Origin: MGBC163016 sp964462135
GTDB taxonomy: Bacteria > Actinomycetota > Coriobacteriia > Coriobacteriales > Eggerthellaceae
Direction: 5' to 3'
NCBI GenBank assembly: GCA_964462135.1
Contig: CAYWWK010000001.1
Span: 62,001-126,000, forward strand
Length of the DNA stretch: 64,000 nt
A program made the translations under genes and the position numbers. The notes under the pieces were generated by a model that made no database searches, was not told the origin of the DNA, and was given only the letters and a program-made list of their open reading frames with translations. The stretch's first letter is position 1; the number at the start of each line of letters is the position of its first letter. Shown piece after piece: positions 7,845 to 16,157 of the stretch.

Positions 7845-8807
7845 GTGAGCGAAGCCATGCCGACGCTTGATGCGAACAGCGTCGCCTTCATGTGCTCAGG
7901 TCAGGGTTCACAGGCCCCTGGCATGGGCGCATCTCTTTTATCGGTTCCTGAAATCGCCTCGGTCTTCGAATGCGCTTCCGATGTCTTGGGGCGCGATGTG
8001 GCGGCCTTGGTGCGCGATGAAGGGGAGGATGCGCAGGCCCATCTGAACGAAACGAAGAACGCCCAGGCTGCCATTGCCACGCTCTCCATTGGCGTCGGGC
8101 GGGCGCTCATGGCGCACGGTGTCATGCCAGGTGCGCTCATCGGGTTCTCGCTTGGGCAGATCAGCGCACTGGCCTTGGCGGACATGGTGAGCGTCGAAGA
8201 CGCGTTCCGCATCATCGACGCGCGCTCTTCTGCCATGGATGTAGCCGCGCGGGCCCATGCTGGAGCCATGAGCGCGCTGCTCAAGGCGGATGCAGCCAGT
8301 GTGCAGGAACTCTGTGATGCGTGCGCCGAAGGGGATGTGCTCGTCCCCGCGAACTTCAACTGTCCGGGTCAGATCGTCATAGCAGGCACGCCCGAGGCCG
8401 TTCTTCGCGCCGAGGAGGCATGGAAGGAGCAAGGCAAGCGCGCAAGCCGCCTTGCCACCCAGGGCGCGTTCCATTCTCCCTTGATGGAGGATGCGTGCGA
8501 ACCCTTCGCCGCGTTCCTGGACACCGTCACCTTCGCCGAGCCGCGCATTCCGGTCGTTTGCAACACGGATGCCGCCCCTCTGGACGCATCCACCGTGCGC
8601 AGTCGCCTGGTCGCGCACCTCACGCATCCCGTCCGCTTCGATGAAAGCGTCTGCAGGCTGCAAGAGGCTGGGGTGAGCTCGTTTGTAGAAGTGGGATACG
8701 GTGGCGTGCTTTCGGGCCTTGTCCGTCGTATCGACAAGACCTTGGAGCGAGCATGCATCCAAGATGAGGAAAGCTTCGTGGCATTCATCAACGCGAGGAA
8801 GGCTTGA
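7845..8807 (+). CDS. fabD: Malonyl-CoA:ACP transacylase with variant active-site motif
   Basis: 320 residues. It loads malonate from CoA onto ACP. The N-terminal GQGSQAPGMG and later TQGAFHSPLM (His-Ser region) are standard. The nucleophile elbow reads GFSLGQ (Ser102) where most FabD proteins have GHSLGE, so the residue before the Ser is Phe and the Glu is Gln. The nucleophile and the distal His are retained, so activity is still expected. The start is GTG at 7845, 19 bases after fabK. Its place in the fab operon leaves little doubt about the role. Confidence 0.93.
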   Translation: MSEAMPTLDANSVAFMCSGQGSQAPGMGASLLSVPEIASVFECASDVLGRDVAALVRDEGEDAQAHLNETKNAQAAIATLSIGVGRALMAHGVMPGALIGFSLGQISALALADMVSVEDAFRIIDARSSAMDVAARAHAGAMSALLKADAASVQELCDACAEGDVLVPANFNCPGQIVIAGTPEAVLRAEEAWKEQGKRASRLATQGAFHSPLMEDACEPFAAFLDTVTFAEPRIPVVCNTDAAPLDASTVRSRLVAHLTHPVRFDESVCRLQEAGVSSFVEVGYGGVLSGLVRRIDKTLERACIQDEESFVAFINARKA

Positions 8808-8812
8808 TATCC

Positions 8813-9574
8813 ATGGAAACCACCAGTGGCAGCACTCCGGTTGCACTCATCACCGGTTCGGGCCGCGGCATCGGGTTGGCTTCGGCACGTGCGCTTGCAG
8901 CGGAGGGCTTCGCCGTTGCGCTCAACTGCTCAAGCGAGGGGAGCCTTGAGCGCACCCGAGGCGAAGCGGCCAAGATCGAAGCGGAATTCAAGGTGCCGGC
9001 CATAGCCTTGGCAGCGGACGTCTCCGACATGGATGCCGCCTGTCATCTGGTCGAAGAGGCCGTTGCGAAGCTGGGACGATTGGATGTCCTGGTGAACAAT
9101 GCCGGCATCACCAAGGATGGTCTGATAGCACGTATGAGTGAAGAGGACTTCGACAGCGTCATCGACGTGAACCTCAAAGGCACGTTCAACTGCTGCAAGG
9201 CGGCGGCGAAGGTGATGATGAAGCAGAGATGTGGTCGCATCATCAACATGAGCAGCGTCGTGGGCCTTTTCGGCAATGCCGGGCAGACGAATTACGCCGC
9301 ATCCAAAGCGGGCGTGATAGGCATCACCAAATCACTTGCCAAGGAACTGGCGCGGCGCTCCATCACGGTCAATGTCATCGCGCCTGGGTACATCTCTACT
9401 GACATGACCGGGGCCCTGAACGATGACCAGCGGGCAGCCATCTCGGAGCGCATCGGCTTGGGGCGTCTGGGGGAGGCCCAAGACGTCGCGGCGGTGGTGG
9501 CGTTTCTGGCAAGCCCCGCTGCTTCCTACATCACTGGCCAGGTCATCGCCGTGGACGGAGGACTTTCCCTATGA
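8813..9574 (+). CDS. fabG: 3-oxoacyl-ACP reductase
   Basis: About 253 residues, short-chain dehydrogenase fold. The NADPH-binding TGSGRGIG, the NNAG motif and the catalytic Ser-Tyr-Lys (NMSSVVG; NYAASK) are intact. It reduces 3-ketoacyl-ACP. ATG 8813 lies about 12 bases after GAGGAAGG. A TTG at 8804 overlapping the fabD stop is an alternative start. It overlaps fabF by four bases (ATGA), indicating translational coupling. Confidence 0.95.
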   Translation: METTSGSTPVALITGSGRGIGLASARALAAEGFAVALNCSSEGSLERTRGEAAKIEAEFKVPAIALAADVSDMDAACHLVEEAVAKLGRLDVLVNNAGITKDGLIARMSEEDFDSVIDVNLKGTFNCCKAAAKVMMKQRCGRIINMSSVVGLFGNAGQTNYAASKAGVIGITKSLAKELARRSITVNVIAPGYISTDMTGALNDDQRAAISERIGLGRLGEAQDVAAVVAFLASPAASYITGQVIAVDGGLSL

Positions 9575-10851
9575 GCACTGCAACCGAACAAAATACGAAG
9601 CGGCCAGATGGGACCAATCGCGTGGTCATCACAGGCATGGGTGCCGTCACGCCGGCGGGTGTGGGGGTGGATGCCCTCTGGAACGCCGTCATGGAAAAGC
9701 AGTGCTGCATCGGCCCCATCGAGCGCTTCGATACGACGGATTACGAGGTGCACAATGCGGGTGAGGTGCGCGACTTCGACGGATGCGCCCATGGACTCAC
9801 CAAGAAGGAAGTCCGTCGGTTCGAGCGCTTCGTCCAATATGCCATCGTGGCAGCCGATGAAGCCCTCGCGCAGGCTGGACTCGATATGGAAGCGGAGGAT
9901 GCCACCCGTGTGTCCATCGCCTTCGGCACGGGCATCGGCGGCATCGATGAGCTGCAATCCGGCTTCAACACGCTGGAGGCGAAGGGGCCCAAGCGCGTGA
10001 GCCCCCTGTTCGTGCCTACCATGATCGGCAACATCGCTGCTGGGAATCTGGCCATTCGCTATGGGATGAAGGGGGAATGCCTCAACGTGGTCACGGCCTG
10101 CGCGACCGGCGCCCATAACATCGGCGAAGCCGTACGCAGCTTGCGCCATGGATATGCGGACGTCGCCTTGGTGGGTGGCGCTGAGGAATCGGTCTCTCCC
10201 ATCTGCATCGCGGGCTTCGCGAATCTGGGAGCACTCTCCAAGGCGGAGGACCCCACCCAGGCATCGCTTCCCTTCGATCAGCGCCGGGAAGGATTCGTGG
10301 CAGGTGAGGGTGCGGGTGCCTTGGTCATCGAGACGCTAGAGCATGCGCTTTCGCGGGGAGCGAAGCCCTTGGCTGAGATCACGGGCTATGGTTCCACGGG
10401 AGATGCCTATCATATGACCGCCCCTGACCCGGAAGGTGAGGGCATCGTGCGCGCCATGGCTCAGGCGCTTGCGGAAGGTGGCTTCACTCCCCAAGACATC
10501 GGACATGTCAATGCCCACGGAACCGGCACTCCGGCCAATGATGCCACGGAATCCCGGGCATTGCGTGCGCTTTGCGAAGACGACGCATTGGCTGCCAGCA
10601 TTCCGGTCACCTCCGTGAAGGGTACGATTGGGCATACCCTTGGGGCGGCGGGTGCCGTTGAAGCCATCGTCTGCGCCCTGTCAGTGGCTCAAGAGACGGT
10701 GCCGCCCACGACAGGCTTTGCCGTGGCTGATCCCGAATGTCCGGTGAACGTGGTGACGGCGCCTCTTTCCAACAAGCCACAGAAGGTGGCGCTTTCGAAT
10801 TCGCTTGGGTTCGGCGGCCACAATGCGTCGCTGGCCATCAGCCCCATCTAA
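9571..10851 (+). CDS. fabF: Beta-ketoacyl-ACP synthase II
   Basis: 426 residues. It elongates acyl-ACP with malonyl-ACP. The Cys-His-His triad is visible: Cys in VVTACATGAHN, His in NAHGTGTPAND and His in KGTIGHTLGAAGA. Normal length plus a short N-terminal extension. The ATG overlaps the fabG stop. It is the only elongating condensing enzyme in the cluster; no fabB or fabA is seen, which suggests saturated/branched fatty acids or another unsaturation route elsewhere. Confidence 0.96.
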   Translation: MSTATEQNTKRPDGTNRVVITGMGAVTPAGVGVDALWNAVMEKQCCIGPIERFDTTDYEVHNAGEVRDFDGCAHGLTKKEVRRFERFVQYAIVAADEALAQAGLDMEAEDATRVSIAFGTGIGGIDELQSGFNTLEAKGPKRVSPLFVPTMIGNIAAGNLAIRYGMKGECLNVVTACATGAHNIGEAVRSLRHGYADVALVGGAEESVSPICIAGFANLGALSKAEDPTQASLPFDQRREGFVAGEGAGALVIETLEHALSRGAKPLAEITGYGSTGDAYHMTAPDPEGEGIVRAMAQALAEGGFTPQDIGHVNAHGTGTPANDATESRALRALCEDDALAASIPVTSVKGTIGHTLGAAGAVEAIVCALSVAQETVPPTTGFAVADPECPVNVVTAPLSNKPQKVALSNSLGFGGHNASLAISPI

Positions 10852-10869
10852 ACGCTTGGGAGGACAGCC

Positions 10870-11331
10870 GTGGACATCACGTATCCCGCAGATCGAACCG
10901 TCATAGAAAGCGTTCTGCCCCACCGTGCGCCATTCGTGTGGGTCAGTCGCATCTTGGAGTGCACGCCCGGGGAAAGCGTCGTCGCAGAACTGGATGTCTC
11001 GCCAGACCTGCCCTTGTTCGAAGGGCACTTTCCTGGCCATCCGGTCTTTCCGGGAGTGCTCATCATGGAAGCCTTGGCGCAAGCGGCCTCGTTCTGCCTT
11101 CTGGCAGGCAGCGAAGATGAGGGAACGCTTGGGTTCTTCGCGGGCATCGACGATGCCAAATTCAGGAACCAGGTCAGGCCGGGAGACACTCTTACCCTGA
11201 GGGCGCGCATCATCAAGTCATCGCGGCGTTTCTGCGTTGCCCAGACCGAAGCGAGCGTGGGAGATGTGGTCTGCGCCACCGCAACGCAGAAGTACATGCT
11301 CGCCCCCTCATCTGCCATGAACCAAGGGTGA
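10870..11331 (+). CDS. fabZ: 3-hydroxyacyl-ACP dehydratase
   Basis: 153 residues, hot-dog fold. The catalytic His lies in FEGHFPGHPVFPG and the Glu in IMEALAQAA. It dehydrates 3-hydroxyacyl-ACP to trans-2-enoyl-ACP for FabK. It starts with GTG at 10870 after CTTGGGAGGACAG, a clear ribosome site. Its stop overlaps the possible GTG start of accDA. Confidence 0.94.
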   Translation: MDITYPADRTVIESVLPHRAPFVWVSRILECTPGESVVAELDVSPDLPLFEGHFPGHPVFPGVLIMEALAQAASFCLLAGSEDEGTLGFFAGIDDAKFRNQVRPGDTLTLRARIIKSSRRFCVAQTEASVGDVVCATATQKYMLAPSSAMNQG

Positions 11332-11342
11332 TCGGGGCGGAT

Positions 11343-13706
11343 ATGACCAAGCAGTACTTCGAAGTGGGCGAGCGTCAGTTTCAAACGAAGGTGATCAGCG
11401 AAGAGGATGTCTCGGTGAAGGCCGAGGACATCCAGCGGGCCGTGACGGAGGGTGCCAAGAAGAACGCCGAGCACAGCGGCAAGGCGCCCGTGTCTCCTCT
11501 CTCGTGGATACCATGGGAGCGCCTCTTTCCCGATCAAGCCTCCAAAGAGCAGCCTGAGGTTGCGTACCATCCCGACCGCATCACCACCGAATTGATCGAA
11601 GCTGGGCACAATGCACCCAGCGCCCTTGTCTGTGTTCAGGGGATGTCGGCGCGATCGGTCTTCATGGGATTGGCAGAGGCGGGCATCAGCACCGTGGCGC
11701 CGCAAACCGGGGATCGCCGACTGGACGTGAATCCGAAGTTGGCCCTGAGGACGGTGCCCTTGGGATGCAAGCCATCGAAATCACTCTACGTCAATGCATA
11801 CGCCATCCTCAAGGCCGCTGAAGAGGCTCAGGTGCAAGCCATCTTCTTAGGGTATGTCTCGCTGCCCTTGGCAAGCGATGAGCGTTTCCTCAAGCGGGCT
11901 GCCGATGCGGGCATGCGCGTTTTCATGCCCTTCGAACGGGATACGACGCATCAGTTTTGGCTTGAATGCACTCCGCAGGGACAAGACGGCTCTTCAGAGG
12001 ATTCATCAGCGGTGCAGCCGGGCGCGTGGCAGATGTGCCACAACTGCAAGTTCACCTTCGATGAAGCTGACTTCGCAGCCAACGATTCGCGCTGTCCCCA
12101 CTGCCAGACGCTTTCACGCATGGCGACTGAGGCGCGCATCGCAGACATCCTCGACGATGGGATCTTCGAGGAGTGGGATGAGGACGTTGACGATGCCGAC
12201 CCCCTCTCCTTTACTGGATACCCTGAGAAGATAGCGGCCCAACGCAGCAAGACCGGATTGCACGAAGCGGTGCGTACCGGGTTTGGCTATATCGGGCGCG
12301 TGCCGGTGGCCCTCGGCATCATGGACCCCGCCTTCTTCATGGGTTCCATGGGCAGTGTGGTGGGCGAGAAGATCGCGCGGCTGTTCGACCGTGCGACCGA
12401 AAGAAGGCTTCCCGTCGTGCTCTTCTGCGCATCCGGTGGTGCTCGCATGCAGGAGGGGTTGATATCCCTCATGCAGATGGCCAAGACTTCCTGTGCCGTG
12501 GAACGTCATGACCGGGCTGGACTGCTGTATATATCGGTGCTCACCGACCCAACCACGGGGGGCGTGACGGCGTCCTTCGCCACCTTGGGTGACATCATTC
12601 TGTCTGAACCCGAGACGATGATCGGATTTGCCGGCAAGCGCGTCATCCGTGACACCATCAAGCAGGACCTGCCCGAAGGATTCCAAACGGCGGAATTCGC
12701 GCTGGAGCATGGACTCATCGATGCCATCGTCGAACGAGGTCAGATGCGGCGCGCCTTGAAGACCATCCTGCGCATGCATGATGTGCCCATCGACGATCGC
12801 CAGCGCACTCCCGAGGATGCCTTCGAAGTGTCCGAGCGCGCCCTTGACGCCAAAGAGCGCAGGCGCCTTGAGCGGCATGCCAAGCAGAAGCTGAAGAGAT
12901 CGGGGGTGGATGGCGATGCTTTGCCTGGAAGCGCCTGGGAAAGCGTGCAGCTTGCGCGCAATGCCCACCGGCCCACCGCCCTGTCCTATATCCGCGGTGT
13001 TGCGGATGCCTTCTTCGAATTGCATGGAGATCGGGAATTCGCTGATGATGCTGCGGTCGTAGGCGGCATCGGAATGGTGGCTGACCAACCCGTCACCATC
13101 ATCGCCCAGGAAAAGGGTGCCGATCTGAAGGATCGCATCCGTCGCAACTTCGGGTGCCCCCAGCCTGAGGGCTATCGCAAGGCCGCCCGTCTCATGAGGC
13201 AGGCGGAGAAGTTCAGGCGTCCCATCGTCTGCTTCGTTGACACGCAAGGCGCCTTTTGCGGCACTGGGGCCGAAGAGCGCGGACAGGGCAACGCCATCGC
13301 CGAGAATCTGCAGTTGATGGCGGGCCTCACGGTACCGGTGATCAGTGTGATCCTGGGAGAAGGCGGCTCAGGTGGGGCCTTGGCGCTTGCCCTTTCCAAC
13401 AAGGTGGCCATGCAGGAAAATGCCGTCTACTCGGTTCTTTCCCCAGAGGGCTTTGCCTCCATCCTGTGGAAGGATGGGAAGCGCGCCCCTGAGGCAGCTG
13501 ACGTCATGCAGATGGATTCTGCCCATGTGGCGGCCTTGGGTGTGGTGGATGAGGTCATCAGCGAGGGCGAACAGCCGGCTCATGTGAATCCCGACGAGGC
13601 CGTTGACAACGTGCGGGAATTCGTCGAAGAGGCCTTGGCTGATCTCTCAATGCATTCTGCTGAGGAGCTGCGCGAGCAGCGTCAGGAACGATTCTCTCGA
13701 TTCTGA
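11343..13706 (+). CDS. accDA: Acetyl-CoA carboxylase carboxyltransferase, AccD-AccA fusion with BC-like N-terminus
   Basis: About 787 residues; a GTG at 11328 overlapping the fabZ stop is an alternative start (numbering here from that Met, +5). Residues about 237-259 hold the AccD zinc finger CHNC-x15-CPHC. The AccD core follows with FMGSMGSVVGEKIAR, ASGGARMQEG and SVLTDPTTGGV. From about 550 the AccA half has RRNFGCPQPEGYRKA, GTGAEERGQGNA and GEGGSGGALAL. Together they form both halves of the carboxyltransferase that makes malonyl-CoA. Residues about 98-204, before the zinc finger, line up by eye with the N-terminal domain of biotin carboxylase (AccC): KSLYVNAYAILKAAEEAQ versus the AccC SYLNIPAIISAAE region. 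The ATP-grasp part is absent. accB and accC are not in this window and must be encoded elsewhere. Confidence 0.92.
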   Translation: MTKQYFEVGERQFQTKVISEEDVSVKAEDIQRAVTEGAKKNAEHSGKAPVSPLSWIPWERLFPDQASKEQPEVAYHPDRITTELIEAGHNAPSALVCVQGMSARSVFMGLAEAGISTVAPQTGDRRLDVNPKLALRTVPLGCKPSKSLYVNAYAILKAAEEAQVQAIFLGYVSLPLASDERFLKRAADAGMRVFMPFERDTTHQFWLECTPQGQDGSSEDSSAVQPGAWQMCHNCKFTFDEADFAANDSRCPHCQTLSRMATEARIADILDDGIFEEWDEDVDDADPLSFTGYPEKIAAQRSKTGLHEAVRTGFGYIGRVPVALGIMDPAFFMGSMGSVVGEKIARLFDRATERRLPVVLFCASGGARMQEGLISLMQMAKTSCAVERHDRAGLLYISVLTDPTTGGVTASFATLGDIILSEPETMIGFAGKRVIRDTIKQDLPEGFQTAEFALEHGLIDAIVERGQMRRALKTILRMHDVPIDDRQRTPEDAFEVSERALDAKERRRLERHAKQKLKRSGVDGDALPGSAWESVQLARNAHRPTALSYIRGVADAFFELHGDREFADDAAVVGGIGMVADQPVTIIAQEKGADLKDRIRRNFGCPQPEGYRKAARLMRQAEKFRRPIVCFVDTQGAFCGTGAEERGQGNAIAENLQLMAGLTVPVISVILGEGGSGGALALALSNKVAMQENAVYSVLSPEGFASILWKDGKRAPEAADVMQMDSAHVAALGVVDEVISEGEQPAHVNPDEAVDNVREFVEEALADLSMHSAEELREQRQERFSRF

Positions 13707-13718
13707 GAGCGGATCCCG

Positions 13719-14096
13719 GTGGCTTCCTCATCGAATGACAATGCCTATCCTGATTGTGAGATGTGCGGGAGTTGCTGTGCGCGCATGAGCGTGCTGGCGG
13801 TCACCGAAGATGAGTACTTCACCATGAAGGCGGCTGCCGAGGCGAAGAATGTCCATCCTATCGACCGTGGGGAAGTGGGCTGTCCGCTGCTCGCGGAGGA
13901 CGGAAGCTGCATGATATGGGAGGCGAGGCCTCAGGTATGTCGGTTGCACCACTGCCGTGTGCCGCGCTACCAGATCCTGCAAGACAATCCTGAGATAGAG
14001 GTGGAGGAAGACCTGCATCTGATCTGTCTGCGCGAGACCTTCGTTCCGAATGTCACGCCACGTCCAGAGTGCCCTGAGATCGCGGGACGCTCCTGA
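13719..14096 (+). CDS. YkgJ-type Cys-cluster (zinc/Fe-S binding) protein
   Basis: 125 residues with CEMCGSCC at the N-terminus and a second cluster GSCMIWEARPQVCRLHHC, the layout of the CxxCxxCC (UPF0153/YkgJ) family thought to bind metal or Fe-S. The function of the family is not established. It starts with GTG 12 bases after accDA, so it is probably the last gene of the fab operon. Length is typical. Confidence 0.75.
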   Translation: MASSSNDNAYPDCEMCGSCCARMSVLAVTEDEYFTMKAAAEAKNVHPIDRGEVGCPLLAEDGSCMIWEARPQVCRLHHCRVPRYQILQDNPEIEVEEDLHLICLRETFVPNVTPRPECPEIAGRS

Positions 14097-14159
14097 ACCC
14101 TCCTCACCCCTCACGTGATCGCGTGCATCGTCCGCGTTGCAGGCTCGCATTGCAGGCTC

Positions 14160-14248
14160 GCAGCGAAGGCTCGTAGCGCAGGCTTTAGCCTGCGTCCCTT
14201 GTAAGAGGGACCTGCGATCAACCGGAACAACCTCTCGGAACAAGACAA
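14160..14248. repeat. GTAGCGCAGGCTTTAGCCTGC repeat block, copy 1
   Basis: This 89-base block is nearly identical to 50111-50198. It contains the hairpin GCAGGCTTTAGCCTGC, then GGGACCTGCGATCAACCGGA and a CCTCTCGGAACAAGACAA tail. An inverted, shorter relative lies at 20081-20130 and a divergent one at 15903-15928. All are intergenic. Confidence 0.85.
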
Positions 14249-14272
14249 GAGGATGAACAGAGGATGAAGAGG

Positions 14273-14290
14273 GGACGGGTCTGCGTCAAA
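14273..14290 (+). repeat. Solitary arm of a GGGGACGG-core element
   Basis: GGGGACGGGTCTGCGTCAA closely resembles one arm of the inverted repeat at 53306-53439. No complementary arm is found nearby, so this appears to be a half element directly upstream of the decayed PIN gene. Confidence 0.5.
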
Positions 14291-14304
14291 GACTTGAAGC
14301 ATCC

Positions 14305-14736
14305 ATGCGACTTGTCGTTGGCAACAACATCCTCATCGATTACCTGATAGATCGAAGGCCGTTCTCTGAGAAGGCGATGCTGCTCATGGAATTGGGTTAC
14401 ACCAAGGAACTCGAGCTCTGGATGGGCACCTCTCAGATAACCGATCTCATATACGTAGTGACCAACGGTGATCGCGCGTCCGAAGCTGCCTATGCGAAGG
14501 AAGTCATGCAGGGGCTTCGAAAGATGATGCGCATCTATGCAACCGATGAAGAGGATTTCGATGCGGCAGCGAACTCGACGTGGGAGGATATCGAGGATGC
14601 GTTCGTCTTCCAGACAGCCCTGAAGGTCAAGCCGGTTTCAGTAAATCATCAATCAGGACCTTTGACTGCGAAGGCCTCTTCGCCTACCTGGCAACTGAGA
14701 AGGGTCTTGTCTATGAGGAGACTATCCTCTGACTGA
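14305..14736 (+). pseudogene. Decayed PIN-domain (VapC-like) toxin gene
   Basis: The reading frame starts MRLVVGNNILIDYLIDRRPF, where PIN ribonucleases have VVDTN: the first catalytic Asp is Gly. GTSQITDLIYVV and the ED of WEDIEDAFVFQTAL match later PIN elements. After FQTALKVK the frame departs. In another frame, from about 14640, the expected C-terminus reappears (SSIRTFDCEGLFAYLATEK followed by GLVYEETIL and stop at about 14732). The missing stretch is the segment with the third acidic residue, so a short out-of-frame deletion near 14632 is inferred. No antitoxin gene is visible upstream; a repeat element sits there instead. Almost certainly inactive. Confidence 0.8.
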
Positions 14737-14791
14737 AAAGAGGCAAAGGGTTCTTCCGCAGCCCAAGCCTTCAGATGAGCGCTGAGGAAAA

Positions 14792-15643
14792 CTATACCCC
14801 GTTTTCCACCATGAGAGCATTGAGAGCATCAGGATCAGAGGAGACAGCCTCCAGATCGGAGAGACGACCGGTGGCTGCGAGCTTGGCGATGAGGGCTTGA
14901 AAGCGCTTTTGGGATTGAGCCTCACCTCGACGTTCACCGACTTCTTCCCCAGCGAGATATCCCTCTTCCCGGGCAGCATCCATTCTGGCAAGAGCATCCA
15001 TCTCAAGCGTCATAAACCCCATGGCCTGCTCCTTCCATGCCTCTTCTGCGTTGGCGCGCCTCACTTGCTCATCCAGCGTAGTGGCAAGAACGCCCTCCGC
15101 ACGTCCCGTATGGATGTATTCTAACAGACGGGAGAGGTCCTCATCATGGGTTTTGTCCCAAGCAGGAGCGTTCAGAGCTATCCAGTGCATGCCATCTTCG
15201 AGGCTTAGGTCCGTTGCTTCCCTGCAAGCGTGCTCAAGGGTATATCGGGGCAGCTTCTCATTGAAGGGATCGTGGTCACAGATGAAGATGATGTAGCTCT
15301 CGGGAAGTTTCATGTAGCTCGTCCCTTCGGGAAGGGAGGCTGTATCCATGACCGCTTGGTAGTAGCGCATGCGCCGGACAAGGTGAGGGTCTGTTGCGGA
15401 CTGCATCTCAATGTCATAGACCCTATCGCTTGACTTCGCGAACACATCCATGCGGACTCCGTGGCTATACAGTCCGGGTTTCTCTGCATGCTCATCCTCT
15501 ATGTATTCGATACGTCCTACCTCTATCCCCAAGATCGCCTCCAGCATCATGGCGCAGACATCAGGGTTGCGCGCCACACGATCGAACATGGGCCAGTCTC
15601 TGATGGTGAGGTCTCTCACAGGCTTTCTCCTCTCTTCGAACAT
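14792..15643 (-). CDS. Rpn-family PD-(D/E)XK nuclease / putative transposase
   Basis: 283 residues. The N-terminal half fits the Rpn (recombination-promoting nuclease, formerly YhgA-like) family: an early RDWPMFDRVARNP segment, then RMDVFAKSSDRVYDIEMQ, in which D, E and Q supply the PD-(D/E)XK catalytic pattern, and LPESYIIFICDHDPF. The C-terminal third is charged and helical (about 195-260) with KEQAMGFMTLEMDALARMD. These proteins cut DNA and are linked to recombination; several are mobile or phase-varying. It sits in an accessory stretch beside a decayed toxin gene and dispersed repeats. Length is normal and the frame is intact. Confidence 0.82.
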   Translation of the reverse strand: MFEERRKPVRDLTIRDWPMFDRVARNPDVCAMMLEAILGIEVGRIEYIEDEHAEKPGLYSHGVRMDVFAKSSDRVYDIEMQSATDPHLVRRMRYYQAVMDTASLPEGTSYMKLPESYIIFICDHDPFNEKLPRYTLEHACREATDLSLEDGMHWIALNAPAWDKTHDEDLSRLLEYIHTGRAEGVLATTLDEQVRRANAEEAWKEQAMGFMTLEMDALARMDAAREEGYLAGEEVGERRGEAQSQKRFQALIAKLAATGRLSDLEAVSSDPDALNALMVENGV

Positions 15644-16157
15644 CCACTGAAGAAGACCTTAACCAGCGCATCTGACAGATATTTGACAGGGGTATATCAT
15701 CTGTTCGCGAGGGATCGAGCAGCTTTCTGCAGAGATCTGCATGCTTCCTTCGCATGTCTATCGAAGATCTTGTACTTTCCTGTGAAATATGGACCGGTGT
15801 GATGTTCCTGGATGACAACACGCTGAAGATCTGCCATGTCATCCCTATTGCAGCAGGCAGATCTAAAGATCTGCGCTACGAAGATTAACGTGACAGGTTG
15901 ACCGTAGCGCAGCACTTTAGTGCTGCCTTGGGTAACACCTAAGGTATCCCTGTACGTTAGGCCACTAGGCAATTGCCTCAATGAACATGTTGCGCGTGAT
16001 CTTCGCGCAACGCATTATCGCGCGAAGCGCGAGCGATCAGAATCAGCAGAGCAGTGGGTGCATGCGATTGGGGATGAAAACGGTGGTATATAGGGAACTC
16101 TTGGATATTGCGTCATCAAGCCGTTACCTGTGATGGGTGCGTGATAGAATCCGACCT
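15644..16157. other. Gene-free accessory stretch with repeats
   Basis: No established gene. A 46-codon minus-strand frame (15697-15837, starting MADLQRVVIQEHH) is open but has no recognisable family. A GTAGCGCAGCACTTTAGTGC hairpin relative lies at 15903-15930, and a second repeat family at 15949-16032. Confidence 0.5.
15949..16032. repeat. Dispersed 84-base repeat, copy 1 (partner at 25594)
   Basis: Aligned with 25594-25677 by eye it is about 80% identical, including the blocks TGCCTCAATGAACA and GTTGCGCGTGATCTTCGCGC. The latter folds as an 8-bp stem (GTTGCGCG/CGCGCAAC). A CGCGAA-GCGCGA tail is shared. Both copies lie between genes. Confidence 0.8.

Noticed and set aside
15697..15837. Small minus-strand frame MADLQRVVIQEHHTGPY... 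(46 codons)
   Set aside because: Protein-like in places but no family, no clear ribosome site and next to repeats; not enough to call a gene.
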